In this document: positions 41,341 through 50,471 of the stretch, one piece after another
How positions within the stretch are numbered: the first letter of the stretch is position 1
Layout of the letters: every line of letters starts with the position of its first letter
Origin: Peiella sedimenti
GTDB lineage: Bacteria > Pseudomonadota > Alphaproteobacteria > Caulobacterales > Caulobacteraceae
Length of the DNA: 64,000 nt
Assembly (NCBI RefSeq): GCF_030504955.1
Contig: NZ_JAUKTR010000001.1
Span: 310,001-374,000 of the forward strand
Direction of reading: 5' to 3'
The notes under the pieces: model-generated
Told to the model about the DNA's origin: nothing
Database searches by the model: none
The model's input: only the letters and a program-made list of their open reading frames with translations
Made by a program: the position numbers and the translations under genes

Positions 41341-41374
41341 GCCCCCTTCGCCTCGCGCGGAGGGGGCGTTTTTT
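41341..41374 (+). terminator. Rho-independent terminator
   Basis: GCCCCCTTCG at 41341-41350 pairs with CGGAGGGGGC at 41358-41367 (with one mismatch region), and a run of T follows (GTTTTTT). It lies 28 bases downstream of the small secreted gene at 40996-41313 and is the clearest terminator in the window. Confidence 0.85.
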
Positions 41375-41468
41375 ATGCTCTGTCCGCGACTTACGCCTCG
41401 CGCCCTGCCCCAAAATGGCCCAGCTTGGCTGGCGCACTCGCCGTACAGAGCCGCCGAGAGGAGCCGCC

Positions 41469-43304
41469 ATGAGCCGTCCGTCCTTCCGAATTCGCCGCGG
41501 CCTGTCCGCCGTCGGCCTGGCCGCCCTGCTTGCGCTGCCGCCGGTCGTCCCGGCCACGGCGCGGGTTCAGGACTCGCAAGTCCGCGATGGTCAAGCGACG
41601 CCTGCCGCCTGCGCGCCGTTGGGCTTTGTTCTCGATGTTCGGAGGCCGCCCGTGGCCCGCACGAGCCCTCCGCCGCCGCCCAGGCCCATCAGCCCCACGC
41701 AGAAAATGGACCGCGTCGAGTCCGCAGGGCCGCCCGTCTCCACGCCGCCACCGCCGCCTCCCCCGCCGCCTCCGCCCGCTCCCCCGCCGCCGCCCGCGTC
41801 GCCTCCGCCCGTGGCCATGGCTTCGGCGGAAGCGATCACCGTGACGGGCTCTCGCATCCAGCGCAGTGAGTTCAGCGCCCCGGCGCGGCCCGATACCGAA
41901 CGCTACCCGGACGCCACGCCGAACCCGGTCCGCGTGACCGCCGAAGAGCCGGTCTCAACCCTGTCCACCGACGTCGATACGGCCAGCTACTCAAATGTGC
42001 GCCGCTTCTTGGACGAGGGCCGCCTGCCGCCCCCGGACGCGGTGCGCATCGAGGAGATGATCAACTATTTCGATTTCGGCTATCGCCGCCCGTCCGATCC
42101 GCGCACGCCCTTCGCCATCGACACCCAACTCGTGGCCTCGCCCTGGAGCGAGGGTCGTCAGATTCTTCGGGTCGGCCTTCAGGGGTACGAGCTGCCGGAG
42201 GCCCAGCGCCGTCCGCTGAACCTGACCTTCCTGGTCGACGTGTCCGGCTCGATGGGAGGTCAGGGCAAGCTGGACCTCGCCCAACAGTCGATGAACCTGA
42301 TCATCGATCGCCTGCGTCCTGAGGATACCGTCGCCGTCACCTACTACGCCCATGGCGCCGGCACGCTTCTGCCGCCCACGCCCGGGACCGACAAGCTGCG
42401 CCTGCGCTGCGCCGTCGCCTCGCTGCGCGCCTATGGCTCCACTGCGGGGGCCCAGGGCATGACCAACGCCTACGCCCAGGCCGAGGCGGCCTTCGACCGG
42501 AACAGGGTCAATCGCATCCTCATGTTCACGGACGGCGACTTCAACGTCGGCGTCACCGAGAACCAGCGTCTGGAGGACTACGTGGCCGCCAAGCGCGAGA
42601 CCGGCGTCTATCTGTCGGTCTACGGCTTTGGCCGCGGCAACTATCAGGATGCGCGGATGCAGGCGATTTCGCAGGCCGGCAACGGCGTGGCCGCCTATGT
42701 GGACTCCTTGCGTGAAGCCCGTCGTCTGTTCGGGCCCATGTTCGACCGCGGCGCCTTCCCCATCGCGGACGATGTGAAGATCCAGGTGGAGTTCAATCCG
42801 GCCGTGGTCGCCGAGTGGCGCCTGATCGGCTACGAGACGCGCCTGCTGAACCGCGAGGACTTCAACAACGACGCCGTCGACGCGGGCGAAGTGGGCTCGG
42901 GCGCGTCGGTCACGGCCCTCTACGAACTGACGCCGGTCGGGGGGCCGACCCAGGTCGATCCGTTGCGCTACGCCCCGCGCCCCGCCGTGGCGGGGACCGC
43001 GGACGAGGCCGCCTTCGTTCGGGTGCGTTTCAAGGACCCGGGCGGCGAGGAGTCGCGCCTGATCGAACAGCCGGTCCAGCGCGGCGCCGCTCAGGCGGAC
43101 GAGGCCACGCGGTGGGCCATGGCCGTGGCGGCCTTTGGCCAGCGCCTGCGCCGCGATCCCTGGATGGCTGACGGCTTTGGCTGGGATGACATCGTCGCCC
43201 TGGCCCAGGGGGCTCGCGGCGCGGATCCTTACGGAGAGCGCGCGGAGTTCGTTCAACTGGCCCGGGCCGCCGCAGCCCTTCCCGAGCAGCCGGCCCAACC
43301 GTAG
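41469..43304 (+). CDS. Von Willebrand factor A domain protein (YfbK type) with polyproline linker
   Basis: A 611-residue exported protein. The signal region is residues 1-32. A proline-rich stretch at about residues 60-115 follows, holding eleven consecutive prolines. Then comes EAITVTGSRIQRSEF, which resembles the TonB-dependent-receptor plug-box signature. The DUF3520-type N-terminal part (STDVDTASYSNVRRFLDEG) precedes a vWA domain with an intact MIDAS (DVSGSMGG, residues about 255-262, then TDGDFNVG). The C-terminal DUF3520 half ends in a helix. AGAGGAG lies upstream of the ATG at 41469. The partner is unknown. Confidence 0.87.
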   Translation: MSRPSFRIRRGLSAVGLAALLALPPVVPATARVQDSQVRDGQATPAACAPLGFVLDVRRPPVARTSPPPPPRPISPTQKMDRVESAGPPVSTPPPPPPPPPPPAPPPPPASPPPVAMASAEAITVTGSRIQRSEFSAPARPDTERYPDATPNPVRVTAEEPVSTLSTDVDTASYSNVRRFLDEGRLPPPDAVRIEEMINYFDFGYRRPSDPRTPFAIDTQLVASPWSEGRQILRVGLQGYELPEAQRRPLNLTFLVDVSGSMGGQGKLDLAQQSMNLIIDRLRPEDTVAVTYYAHGAGTLLPPTPGTDKLRLRCAVASLRAYGSTAGAQGMTNAYAQAEAAFDRNRVNRILMFTDGDFNVGVTENQRLEDYVAAKRETGVYLSVYGFGRGNYQDARMQAISQAGNGVAAYVDSLREARRLFGPMFDRGAFPIADDVKIQVEFNPAVVAEWRLIGYETRLLNREDFNNDAVDAGEVGSGASVTALYELTPVGGPTQVDPLRYAPRPAVAGTADEAAFVRVRFKDPGGEESRLIEQPVQRGAAQADEATRWAMAVAAFGQRLRRDPWMADGFGWDDIVALAQGARGADPYGERAEFVQLARAAAALPEQPAQP

Positions 43305-43316
43305 GGCGCGTCAATG

Positions 43317-43343
43317 CTCCTCTCCCGCCTCAAGGGGGAGGAG
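43317..43343. repeat. Palindromic G-rich hairpin after the vWA gene
   Basis: CTCCTCTCCC (43317-43326) pairs with GGGGGAGGAG (43334-43343) around a 7-base loop, with one mismatch (possible G-U). No T-tract follows. It is a short relative of the repeats at 3913-4040. It might help terminate or stabilise the vWA transcript. Confidence 0.45.
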
Positions 43344-43480
43344 CCAGGGGCGCCGCCGGGCCAGCCTTGCCTTACTGTGAAGTTTGTGTGACAGTTAGGT
43401 GACGCGCTGACGACTGGGAGGGTGAGAACCCCTGAGAGCCGAAGTCGCGTCTCTTTTCGCTCGTTGGAAAGGAGACGCCC

Positions 43481-43630
43481 ATGACCGAGCAGGAAAAGAG
43501 CCTGGGACACGCCTTGATGTCCTTCGCCCTGATGGGGCCGCTACTGGCGGCGCCGCGCGGCGGCCGGCCGCCGCGAACACGGTCACGGCCCTCCAGCTAC
43601 GAGCCTCTGCCCGAGCTGAAACGACGCTGA
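43481..43630 (+). CDS. 49-residue small protein
   Basis: A short frame with an excellent ribosome-binding site (AAAGGAG, 7 bases before the ATG). The peptide has a polar start (MTEQEKSLGHA), a hydrophobic stretch of about 14 residues (LMSFALMGPLLAAP), then a basic segment (RGGRPPRTRSR) and an end LPELKRR. It could be a small membrane-associated peptide. The ribosome-binding site and the uninterrupted, GC3-like codon use support it; no family is recognised. Confidence 0.5.
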   Translation: MTEQEKSLGHALMSFALMGPLLAAPRGGRPPRTRSRPSSYEPLPELKRR

Positions 43631-43712
43631 GCCTTACGGCTTGGCGAGGCGCGTCTCCTCTGCGAGGGAGAGGGCGGCCGGGCCTCTCCGGCTGACCGTC
43701 TGAGGGCGCCTC

Positions 43713-44510
43713 ATGCCGCTGCTTCGCCAGGAACGCCGTGGGCGCATCGCCGTCCTGACCCTGTCGCGGCCCGAGCGGCTGAACGCCCTGCCGGACCTGA
43801 CAGACGGCGAGGAGTTCCGCGCCGCCTGCGAGGCCATCAACGCCGACCCGGGCGTCTCTTGCGCCATCCTGACGGGCGAGGGGCGCGCCTTCTCGGCCGG
43901 CGGCGACATCAAGGCCATGGCTGAGAATCGCGACCTGTTCGAGGGCTCGGGCGCGGCCATCCGCGAACGCTACCGCCGTGTCGTGCATCGCATCGTGCGC
44001 GCCGTCTATGAGTTGGAGGTTCCCCTGATCGCCGCCGTGAACGGCCCGGCCGTGGGCCTGGGGTGCGATCTGGCCGGCCTGGCGGACATCCGCATCGCTT
44101 CGGACGAGGCCAGGTTCGGCGTGCCCTTCCTGCGCCTCGGCCTGATCCCCGGCGACGGCGGGGCCTGGCTGCTTCCGCGCCACATTGGCCACGCCCGCGC
44201 GGCCGAGCTGCTGTTCACAGGCGAGTTGATCAACGCTGAGACCGCCGAGCGTTGGGGGCTGGTCAACCGGGTCGTGCCGCACGAACGGCTGATGGACGAA
44301 GCCTGGATCATGGCGGAGCGCATCGCCGCCCAGCCGCCGCGCGCCCTGCGCATGGCCAAGAGCCTGCTGCGACAGGGCCGCGAGGCCTCGTTCGAGCAGA
44401 TCCTCGAAGCCTCAGCCGCCATGCAGGGACTGGCTCACCTGACGGCGGATCACGCCGAGGGCGTCGCCGCCGTGCTGGAGAAACGCGAGCCGGACTTCCG
44501 CGGCGATTAG
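43713..44510 (+). CDS. Enoyl-CoA hydratase/isomerase family protein
   Basis: A 265-residue crotonase-fold enzyme. The CoA and oxyanion-hole region has SAGGDIKAM. The segment PLIAAVNGPAVGLGCDLAGLADIRIASDEARFGVPFLRLGLIPGDGG shows the second oxyanion hole with normal spacing; a Glu or Asp in the catalytic region (PGDGG) suggests an isomerase or hydratase with an altered acid. A specific substrate cannot be assigned. The stop overlaps the convergent exporter gene by four bases. Confidence 0.87.
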   Translation: MPLLRQERRGRIAVLTLSRPERLNALPDLTDGEEFRAACEAINADPGVSCAILTGEGRAFSAGGDIKAMAENRDLFEGSGAAIRERYRRVVHRIVRAVYELEVPLIAAVNGPAVGLGCDLAGLADIRIASDEARFGVPFLRLGLIPGDGGAWLLPRHIGHARAAELLFTGELINAETAERWGLVNRVVPHERLMDEAWIMAERIAAQPPRALRMAKSLLRQGREASFEQILEASAAMQGLAHLTADHAEGVAAVLEKREPDFRGD

Positions 44511-45517
44511 CGGTTGGCGGGCTGCATCGACTGATCCGGGCCCACGCCGCGGCTGACCGGACGGGCGGCGCCGGCGCGCTGCCCGGGCTTCATGAACTTG
44601 ACCAGGACGCGCTGGCCGATCAGCAGCGGCGCGTCGTCGGCGCTGACCACCACCTCAACCACGCGTTCGTCGCTGCGCTGGGACGGATCATCCGACTGCA
44701 GGCGACGGGCGCCGAAGACGTTGGCGCGGCGCAGCACCTGACCGACATAGGTCTTGGTCGGGTCGCCCTCCGGCTGGATTTCCACCGCCTGGCCGAGCGT
44801 CACATTGGGGATGTCGGCCTCGACGATCTCGGCGCGTACGATGCGCTGGGCGTCCGGCTCCAGGTCGAACATGGTCGAGACGTTCAGGGTCGAGGCGCCG
44901 GCTCCGGGCTGGGCGTAGCGTCGAGCGATCACGCCGTCGACCGGCGCCCGGATCACCGTCAGCTCCAGATTGTACTGGGCCTCGGCCAGGCGCGCCTGGG
45001 CCGTGGCCACGGCGGCCTCCTGCGAGGCCAGCCGGGCGCGGGCCTGGGCCACCGCATCGCGGGCCTGATCCAGCCGCTGGGCGGCGATGTAGTTGGTGTC
45101 GGCCAGCCGCTGCAGTCGCGCCAGCTCCCTCTCGGCGGCGGCGATGTCCACGCGGGTCAGGGCGGTCTGGGATTGGGCCTGGCGCACCTCGGCGCCGGCG
45201 CGTTGCACGGCCAGCTGGAACTCGTCGCTCTCCTGGCGCGCCAGGACCTGACCGGCGGTGACGCGCTGACCTTCCTGGACCAGCACCTCGTCCACCACGC
45301 CGCCGCGGCGCGCCGCCACCTGGATGACGCCGCCCTCCACGTCCGCCTTGCCGTTGGCGATGGCGGCGTAGGGACTTTCAGGGGCCTGGGCGGCGGCGCG
45401 GGCGGTCTCCTCGCGCTTGGCGCGGGCCTGGCCGCTCATGACGACGAAGCCGATGCCGAGAATGGCGATCAGGCCGATCAGGATCCAGAACCAGGGGCGC
45501 TTCACGAAGCGGGGCAT
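44507..45517 (-). CDS. ABC exporter membrane fusion protein (HlyD/DevB type)
   Basis: A 336-residue periplasmic adaptor anchored by an N-terminal helix (about 7-27). It has a lipoyl half-motif (GGVVDEVLVQEGQRVTAGQVLARQE), a coiled-coil hairpin (about 115-180), the return half (VIRAPVDGVIARRYAQPGAG) and a beta-barrel. It is the last gene of a three-gene minus-strand operon with an ATPase and a permease, the DevBCA/MacAB-like arrangement. Confidence 0.9.
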   Translation of the reverse strand: MPRFVKRPWFWILIGLIAILGIGFVVMSGQARAKREETARAAAQAPESPYAAIANGKADVEGGVIQVAARRGGVVDEVLVQEGQRVTAGQVLARQESDEFQLAVQRAGAEVRQAQSQTALTRVDIAAAERELARLQRLADTNYIAAQRLDQARDAVAQARARLASQEAAVATAQARLAEAQYNLELTVIRAPVDGVIARRYAQPGAGASTLNVSTMFDLEPDAQRIVRAEIVEADIPNVTLGQAVEIQPEGDPTKTYVGQVLRRANVFGARRLQSDDPSQRSDERVVEVVVSADDAPLLIGQRVLVKFMKPGQRAGAARPVSRGVGPDQSMQPANR

Positions 45518-45529
45518 GACGTCAGTCTC

Positions 45530-46282
45530 TCAGTGCGAAAGGGTCGCGTTGGGGTCGGGAGTGCGGCGCTGATCCTCCAGGATGCGGCCGTCCTCGATGC
45601 GGATGATGCGGTCGGCCCAGGCTTCGAGCCTGGGGTCGTGGGTGACGCAGACGACGGCGGCGCCATGCTCGGTGGCGGCCCGGCGGAGCAGACGCACCAC
45701 CACCTGGCCGTTCTCGCCGTCCAGAGCCGAGGTGGGCTCGTCGGCGAACAGAAGCTGCGGATTCTTGGCCAGACAGCGGGCGATGGCGACGCGCTGCTTT
45801 TCGCCGCCCGACAGCTCGGAGGGGCGCTGGTTCATGCGTGGTCCGAGGCCCACCTCTTCCAGAGCGGCCTTGGCGCGCTGGCGGGCCTCCCCCTTTTCCG
45901 CGCCTTGATAACCCAGCACCGTCGTCACCTGCTGAAGCGCGGTCAGCGCCGGGAACAGGTTGAACCCCTGGAAGATGAAGCCGCAATGCTCCAGGCGGAA
46001 ACGGTCGATCTTGCCGTCCGAAAGCTTCCACAGATTGGGTTGATCAAGCGCAGCGACCTTGCCTTCGTCCGGCCGCAGCAGGCCGGACAGGGCCGCGATC
46101 AGGGTCGACTTGCCCGAGCCCGAGGGGCCCATGACCATGGTCAGGTCGCCGTGGCGCGCGTCGAAATCGACGCCCTTCAGAACCTCGATGGTGGTGCGGC
46201 CCGTCTTGAAGCGCTTGATCAGGCCCTCGGCCGCGACCGCGACCTCGCCGTGACGCCCGCTGATGGTGCTTTTCGGGGTCAT
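45530..46282 (-). CDS. ABC exporter ATPase (DevA/LolD type)
   Basis: A 250-residue ATPase. Walker A is GPSGSGKSTLIAAL, the signature is LSGGEKQRVAIARCLA, and Walker B is LLFADEPTSALDGENG. The H-loop is VCVTHDPRL. The start overlaps the permease stop by four bases and the adaptor gene follows after 12 bases. The ATPase powers the exporter in this operon; the cargo is not known. Confidence 0.94.
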   Translation of the reverse strand: MTPKSTISGRHGEVAVAAEGLIKRFKTGRTTIEVLKGVDFDARHGDLTMVMGPSGSGKSTLIAALSGLLRPDEGKVAALDQPNLWKLSDGKIDRFRLEHCGFIFQGFNLFPALTALQQVTTVLGYQGAEKGEARQRAKAALEEVGLGPRMNQRPSELSGGEKQRVAIARCLAKNPQLLFADEPTSALDGENGQVVVRLLRRAATEHGAAVVCVTHDPRLEAWADRIIRIEDGRILEDQRRTPDPNATLSH

Positions 46283-47490
46283 CGCAGCAGATCCGCCGGC
46301 TGGCTGTTCTTGAGTACGCCCAGCGACAGGAAGCCCGAGGCGATGGCGATGATCAGCAGAAGCACGGAGACCATGCCGATCCAGAAGGCCGAAAAGGCCA
46401 TCGGCACGCCGTTGGCGCCCGCCAGCAGACCCACGCCCCAGGTCAGGGCGCCCGCCGCCAGAATGCCGGCGACGCCGACCCAGAAGCTGAGCTCCATGAT
46501 CACCCGCCGCAGCGAGGGCATGGAGACGCCCAGGGCCCGCAGCGAGGCGAACTCCTTGATGTTGGCCATGATGGCCCCGCGCAGGGTCTGCCAGGTGATG
46601 GCGATGCCGATCAGCAGGCCCAGGAACACCGAGAAGCCGAGCATCACGCCGATGATCTGCTCCTGAAACATCAGGTTGGCGTTGGCGCGGGCAAGCTCGG
46701 TGCGCGTCCAGGCGCGGTATTGGCCGCCCGCCTGGGCGTTCAGCTGGGCCGCCACGGCGTCGGCCCGGCTGGCGTCGCGCAACTTGACCATCAGGGGCCC
46801 GACGCGCGGGCCGGTATCCGCCTCGCCCAACATGCGCAGCGTGTCGCGCGACATGATCAGGGTGGCCTGCATCATGTTCGGGTAGCCGCGCGTGACGGCC
46901 GCGATCTCGATGGTCTTGCCGTTGTAGAGAGCCTTGTCCCCGAGCTGGACGCCCAGTCGCCTCAGCGCCGTCTCGTCTACCGCCACGGCGTAGGGGCGGC
47001 GCAGAGCCTCCAGCAACTCGTCGGAATAGTCCGTCGGCACTGTCACGTAGCCGGGGATGGGATCGACCACGGTGACGTTGACGAACTCCATGCGCCTGCG
47101 CTCGCCGCCCTGTTGTCCGCCGCCCTGACCCTCGGCGCCGGTGCGCTGGTTCGGGTTTTGGGCCTCAGCCGCCTCGTCGGCGGGCACGATGTTCTGGAAG
47201 CGGCCGCCGGATCCGTCCAGCGGCGCCACCTGAACCACGTCGGGGTGACGATAGATGGTCGGCAGAATGCGGCGCGGCACGCCCGAAGGGCCGTTGCCCA
47301 GGCCCGTCGCGCCGGGCGCCAGAATCATCACGTCGGCGCGCGCACGGTCGATCTGGGCGGTGAACGCCCGGCCGATGCCCATGAACATGCCGACCTGAGC
47401 CAGGATCAGCAGGCCCGAGAAGGCGAGCGCGACCACGGCGGCCATGTAGCGCCGCCATTCATAGATGAGCGTCGAAAGAGCGAGTGACAT
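46279..47490 (-). CDS. ABC exporter permease (DevC/FtsX type)
   Basis: A 403-residue permease with an N-terminal helix (about 14-34), a large periplasmic MacB-like domain (about 35-275) and three C-terminal helices (FtsX fold). The periplasmic part includes VNVTVVDPIPGYVTVPTDYSDELLEALRRPYAVAVDETALRRLGVQLGD, as in DevC. I use the ATG at 47490; a GTG at 47508 is an alternative. It is the first gene of the exporter operon. It is divergent from the S46 peptidase gene, and the 151 bases between are likely to hold both promoters. Confidence 0.9.
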   Translation of the reverse strand: MSLALSTLIYEWRRYMAAVVALAFSGLLILAQVGMFMGIGRAFTAQIDRARADVMILAPGATGLGNGPSGVPRRILPTIYRHPDVVQVAPLDGSGGRFQNIVPADEAAEAQNPNQRTGAEGQGGGQQGGERRRMEFVNVTVVDPIPGYVTVPTDYSDELLEALRRPYAVAVDETALRRLGVQLGDKALYNGKTIEIAAVTRGYPNMMQATLIMSRDTLRMLGEADTGPRVGPLMVKLRDASRADAVAAQLNAQAGGQYRAWTRTELARANANLMFQEQIIGVMLGFSVFLGLLIGIAITWQTLRGAIMANIKEFASLRALGVSMPSLRRVIMELSFWVGVAGILAAGALTWGVGLLAGANGVPMAFSAFWIGMVSVLLLIIAIASGFLSLGVLKNSQPADLLR

Positions 47491-47641
47491 GATGATCCCG
47501 ACAGACACCCCATCTGTCCTATGTCAGCAACATCGGTCCAAGTTAAATCGGCGTTATGGGGCCGCCGCCTTTTCGCCGCGCATTGCGAGCCGCCGTCGCC
47601 GCGCGATAGGGTCCGCCCCGTTTCAGTCCTGGAGGGAATCC

Positions 47642-49726
47642 ATGCGCGCACGCCTTTTCGCCCTGACCGGCGCTGCTTCGGCCCTGGCGCTGGCGGTTGC
47701 GGCCCAGCCGGCTGCGGCGGAGGAGGGGATGTGGACCTTCGACCAGGCGCCTTTGGCCCGGATCAATCGCGAGCTGGGCGTTGATCTGGATCAGGCCTGG
47801 CTGGACCGCGTGCGCATGGGATCGGTGAAGATTCAGGGCTGCTCGGGCTCGCTGCTGTCCGACGCCGGGCTGATCATGACCAACCAGCACTGTGTGCGCT
47901 CGTGCGTGCAGGCCAACGCCCAGCCGGGCCAGGATCTGCTGGCTCAGGGCGTGCTGGCCCAGGCTCGCGAGGAAGAGCTGCGCTGCCCCGGCCAAACCGC
48001 CGAGGTGCTGCTTGAGATCACCGACGTCACAGACCGCATCCGGGCGGCGGGCGAGGGCCTGGAGGGCGGCGCCTACACCGCCGCGCGCAGCGCCGCCCAG
48101 ACCGCCATCGAGCAGGAGGCCTGCCAGGATCGCGCCGGCGAGCGCTGCCAGGTGGTCAGCCTCTATCGCGGCGGCCAGTACAAGCTGTACCGATATCGCC
48201 GGTATGACGACGTGCGGCTCGTCTATGTGCCGGAGCATCAGGCGGTGGTGTTCGGCGGCTATCCGGACAACTTCAACTTTCCCCGGTTCGGCATCGATTC
48301 GGCCTTTCTGCGCGCCTATGAGAACGGCCGCCCCGCGCACACGCCGGACCACCTGCGCTGGAATCCGCGCACGCCCGTGGCGGGCGAGCCTACCTTCGTC
48401 TCGGGCAATCCCGGCTCGACCTCGCGTCTGAAGACGACGGCCCAGCTCGAGACCGAGCGTGACTGGCAGCTGACGCCTCAGATCGACCGGCTGGCCGACC
48501 TGCGCGGGCGGGTGGTGCGCTTCTCCGAGGAGAGCGACGAGAACCGCCGCGTCACGCGCGACATCCAGCGCGGCATCGAGAACAATCAGAAGCGGGCCAA
48601 CGGTATGCATCGCGCCCTGTCGGCGCCCGGCTTCCTCGACGCGCGTGAACAGGCCGAGGCTGAGTTCCTGGTCCGAGCCCGGGCCGCAGGGGCCATCCCC
48701 GCGGATCAGAATCCCTTCGCAGCCCTGGAAGGGGTTCAGGCGGCCCAGGTCGCGCTGACCGATCGTCATGACTGGCTGGAAAGCCAGGCCGGCGGCGGCT
48801 CCGTCCTGTTCGGCTGGGCCCGCAATCTGGTCCGCGCCGCGGCCGAACGCGAAAAGCCGTCGAACCAGCGTCTCAGCGAGTATTCCGACAGCCGCCTGCC
48901 CCTGCTGGAGCGGTCGCTGCTGGACCCGCGCAACCTCAGCGCCGACCTCGAGACGCTGTACCTGTCCTTCTGGCTGTCAAAGTCGCGGGAGATTCTCGGC
49001 GCCGACCATCCCGCCGTCGAACGGCTGCTGGGCCAGGATTCGCCCGAGGCCCTGGCCGCCCGGCTGGTGCGCGAGACCACTCTTTTCGACCCCGCCGCCC
49101 GTCGCGCTCTGTGGGAAGGGGGCCTCGCCGCCGTGCAGGCCAGCGAGGATCCGCTGATCCAGCTGGTTCTGGCTACGGATCAGGACGCCCGCGAAATTCG
49201 CCGCGAGTGGGCCGCTCAGGTCAGCGGACCGGCGGATCGTTATGGCCAGATGCTGGCCGAGGCGCGCTTCGCCGTGCTTGGCGACAGCGTCTATCCGGAC
49301 GCCACCGGCACGCCGCGCCTGTCCTATGGCCGCATCCAGGGCTGGAGCGAGAACGGCCGCGATGTCCCGGCCATGGTCACGGTCGCCGACTTCTGGAACC
49401 GCGCCACGGGCGCCTTCCCGTACCAGGCGGCGCCGCGGCTTCAGTCCGCGCGGGATCGGCTTGATCCCTCGACAGTGTTCACCGTCTCGACCACCCACGA
49501 CATCGTCGGCGGCAACTCGGGCTCGCCCCTGATCGCGGCGGACGGATCGGTCATCGGCCTGGTCTTCGACGGCAACCTGCCGTCGCTGGGCGGGGCCTAT
49601 CGCTATGAAGGCGAGATCGACCGCGCCGTGGCGGTCAGCGCCCAGATGGTCGAGGCGGCCCTGGTCAACGTCTATGGCGGCGAGGCCCTGGCGCGCGAGC
49701 TGCGCACCGGCCGCGGGCAGCGTTAG
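47642..49726 (+). CDS. S46 family dipeptidyl-peptidase (DPP7/DPP11 type)
   Basis: A 694-residue periplasmic serine peptidase that releases dipeptides from peptide N-termini. A signal peptide covers residues 1-27. The catalytic His is in MTNQHCVRSCVQ and the Ser in GGNSGSPLIAADGSVIGLVFDGN. The first part EEGMWTFDQAPLARI is the typical mature start. The ATG at 47642 has GGAGGGAA upstream. The length matches the family (about 700). Confidence 0.94.
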   Translation: MRARLFALTGAASALALAVAAQPAAAEEGMWTFDQAPLARINRELGVDLDQAWLDRVRMGSVKIQGCSGSLLSDAGLIMTNQHCVRSCVQANAQPGQDLLAQGVLAQAREEELRCPGQTAEVLLEITDVTDRIRAAGEGLEGGAYTAARSAAQTAIEQEACQDRAGERCQVVSLYRGGQYKLYRYRRYDDVRLVYVPEHQAVVFGGYPDNFNFPRFGIDSAFLRAYENGRPAHTPDHLRWNPRTPVAGEPTFVSGNPGSTSRLKTTAQLETERDWQLTPQIDRLADLRGRVVRFSEESDENRRVTRDIQRGIENNQKRANGMHRALSAPGFLDAREQAEAEFLVRARAAGAIPADQNPFAALEGVQAAQVALTDRHDWLESQAGGGSVLFGWARNLVRAAAEREKPSNQRLSEYSDSRLPLLERSLLDPRNLSADLETLYLSFWLSKSREILGADHPAVERLLGQDSPEALAARLVRETTLFDPAARRALWEGGLAAVQASEDPLIQLVLATDQDAREIRREWAAQVSGPADRYGQMLAEARFAVLGDSVYPDATGTPRLSYGRIQGWSENGRDVPAMVTVADFWNRATGAFPYQAAPRLQSARDRLDPSTVFTVSTTHDIVGGNSGSPLIAADGSVIGLVFDGNLPSLGGAYRYEGEIDRAVAVSAQMVEAALVNVYGGEALARELRTGRGQR

Positions 49727-49752
49727 TCGGACCCGGGTAGGGCGGGCCGGCG

Positions 49753-50379
49753 CTAGGCGGCCCGCATCGCCCGACGGGCGGTGGTGAAGTACTGCCAGCC
49801 GGTCCACAGCGTCACCACCGCCGCCAGCCAGACGAGGAAGTCGGCAAAGGCGTTGAAGATGGGAATCCACTGGTCTTCCGCGCCCAGGAACACCAGTGTC
49901 AGCAGCTGGGCGCCCAGCGCCACCAGTTGTAGCGTCGTCTTCCACTTGGCCAGCAGGGTGACGGGCAGCTCGACCCGTCCCGCGATCGTTTCGCGCAGGG
50001 CCGAGACGGCGAACTCGCGGAACAGGATGACGCCCAGTGGGATCACCACCTCGGCGCCCGTGCCCGAGGTCAGCAGCCCCACCGCGGCGCCGCAGACCAG
50101 GATCTTGTCGGCGATGGGGTCAAGGATGGCGCCCCAGCGGCTCTCGGCATTCCAGCGCCGCGCCAGCCAGCCGTCGAAGAAGTCGGTGATGGCCACGATG
50201 ACGAACAGCCAGAAGCCCGTGCGATAAAGGCTGAACTGCTGGTCAGGCGACAGATAGGCCGACAGCACCGGCACCCCGCCCATGGCCCCCGCCAGGACCA
50301 GGAACATCACCACCCCGCCGAACAGACGGATGCCGGTCAGGATGTTGGGGATGGCGTTGCGATAGGGGGCGTGGGTCAA
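49753..50379 (-). CDS. pgsA: Phosphatidylglycerophosphate synthase
   Basis: A 208-residue inner-membrane enzyme that makes phosphatidylglycerophosphate from CDP-diacylglycerol. The CDP-alcohol phosphotransferase motif is intact in DFFDGWLARRWNAESRWGAILDPIADK. About five membrane helices are predicted. The N-terminus NAIPNILTGIRL is typical. In many alphaproteobacteria the next upstream gene is uvrC; here two genes intervene. Confidence 0.95.
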   Translation of the reverse strand: MTHAPYRNAIPNILTGIRLFGGVVMFLVLAGAMGGVPVLSAYLSPDQQFSLYRTGFWLFVIVAITDFFDGWLARRWNAESRWGAILDPIADKILVCGAAVGLLTSGTGAEVVIPLGVILFREFAVSALRETIAGRVELPVTLLAKWKTTLQLVALGAQLLTLVFLGAEDQWIPIFNAFADFLVWLAAVVTLWTGWQYFTTARRAMRAA

Positions 50380-50471
50380 GGCGGTTCTCTGGGTGAGACG
50401 GGTTCCACCGATCCTTATGGCGATGCTGGCCGCCTTCCGGAAGCCGGAACGATGGAATCCGTACCTTCACC

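Noticed and set aside
44252..46666. An 804-codon plus-strand open frame over the enoyl-CoA hydratase and exporter genes
   Set aside because: It is the complement of real minus-strand genes and of the hydratase in another frame. It lacks any domain or ribosome-binding site.
49742..49765. A GCGGGCC/GGCCCGC stem between the S46 peptidase and pgsA genes as a bidirectional terminator
   Set aside because: The stem is 7 bp with a 10-base loop and no T-tract on either strand, and it overlaps the end of pgsA. In such GC-rich sequence this can be chance.
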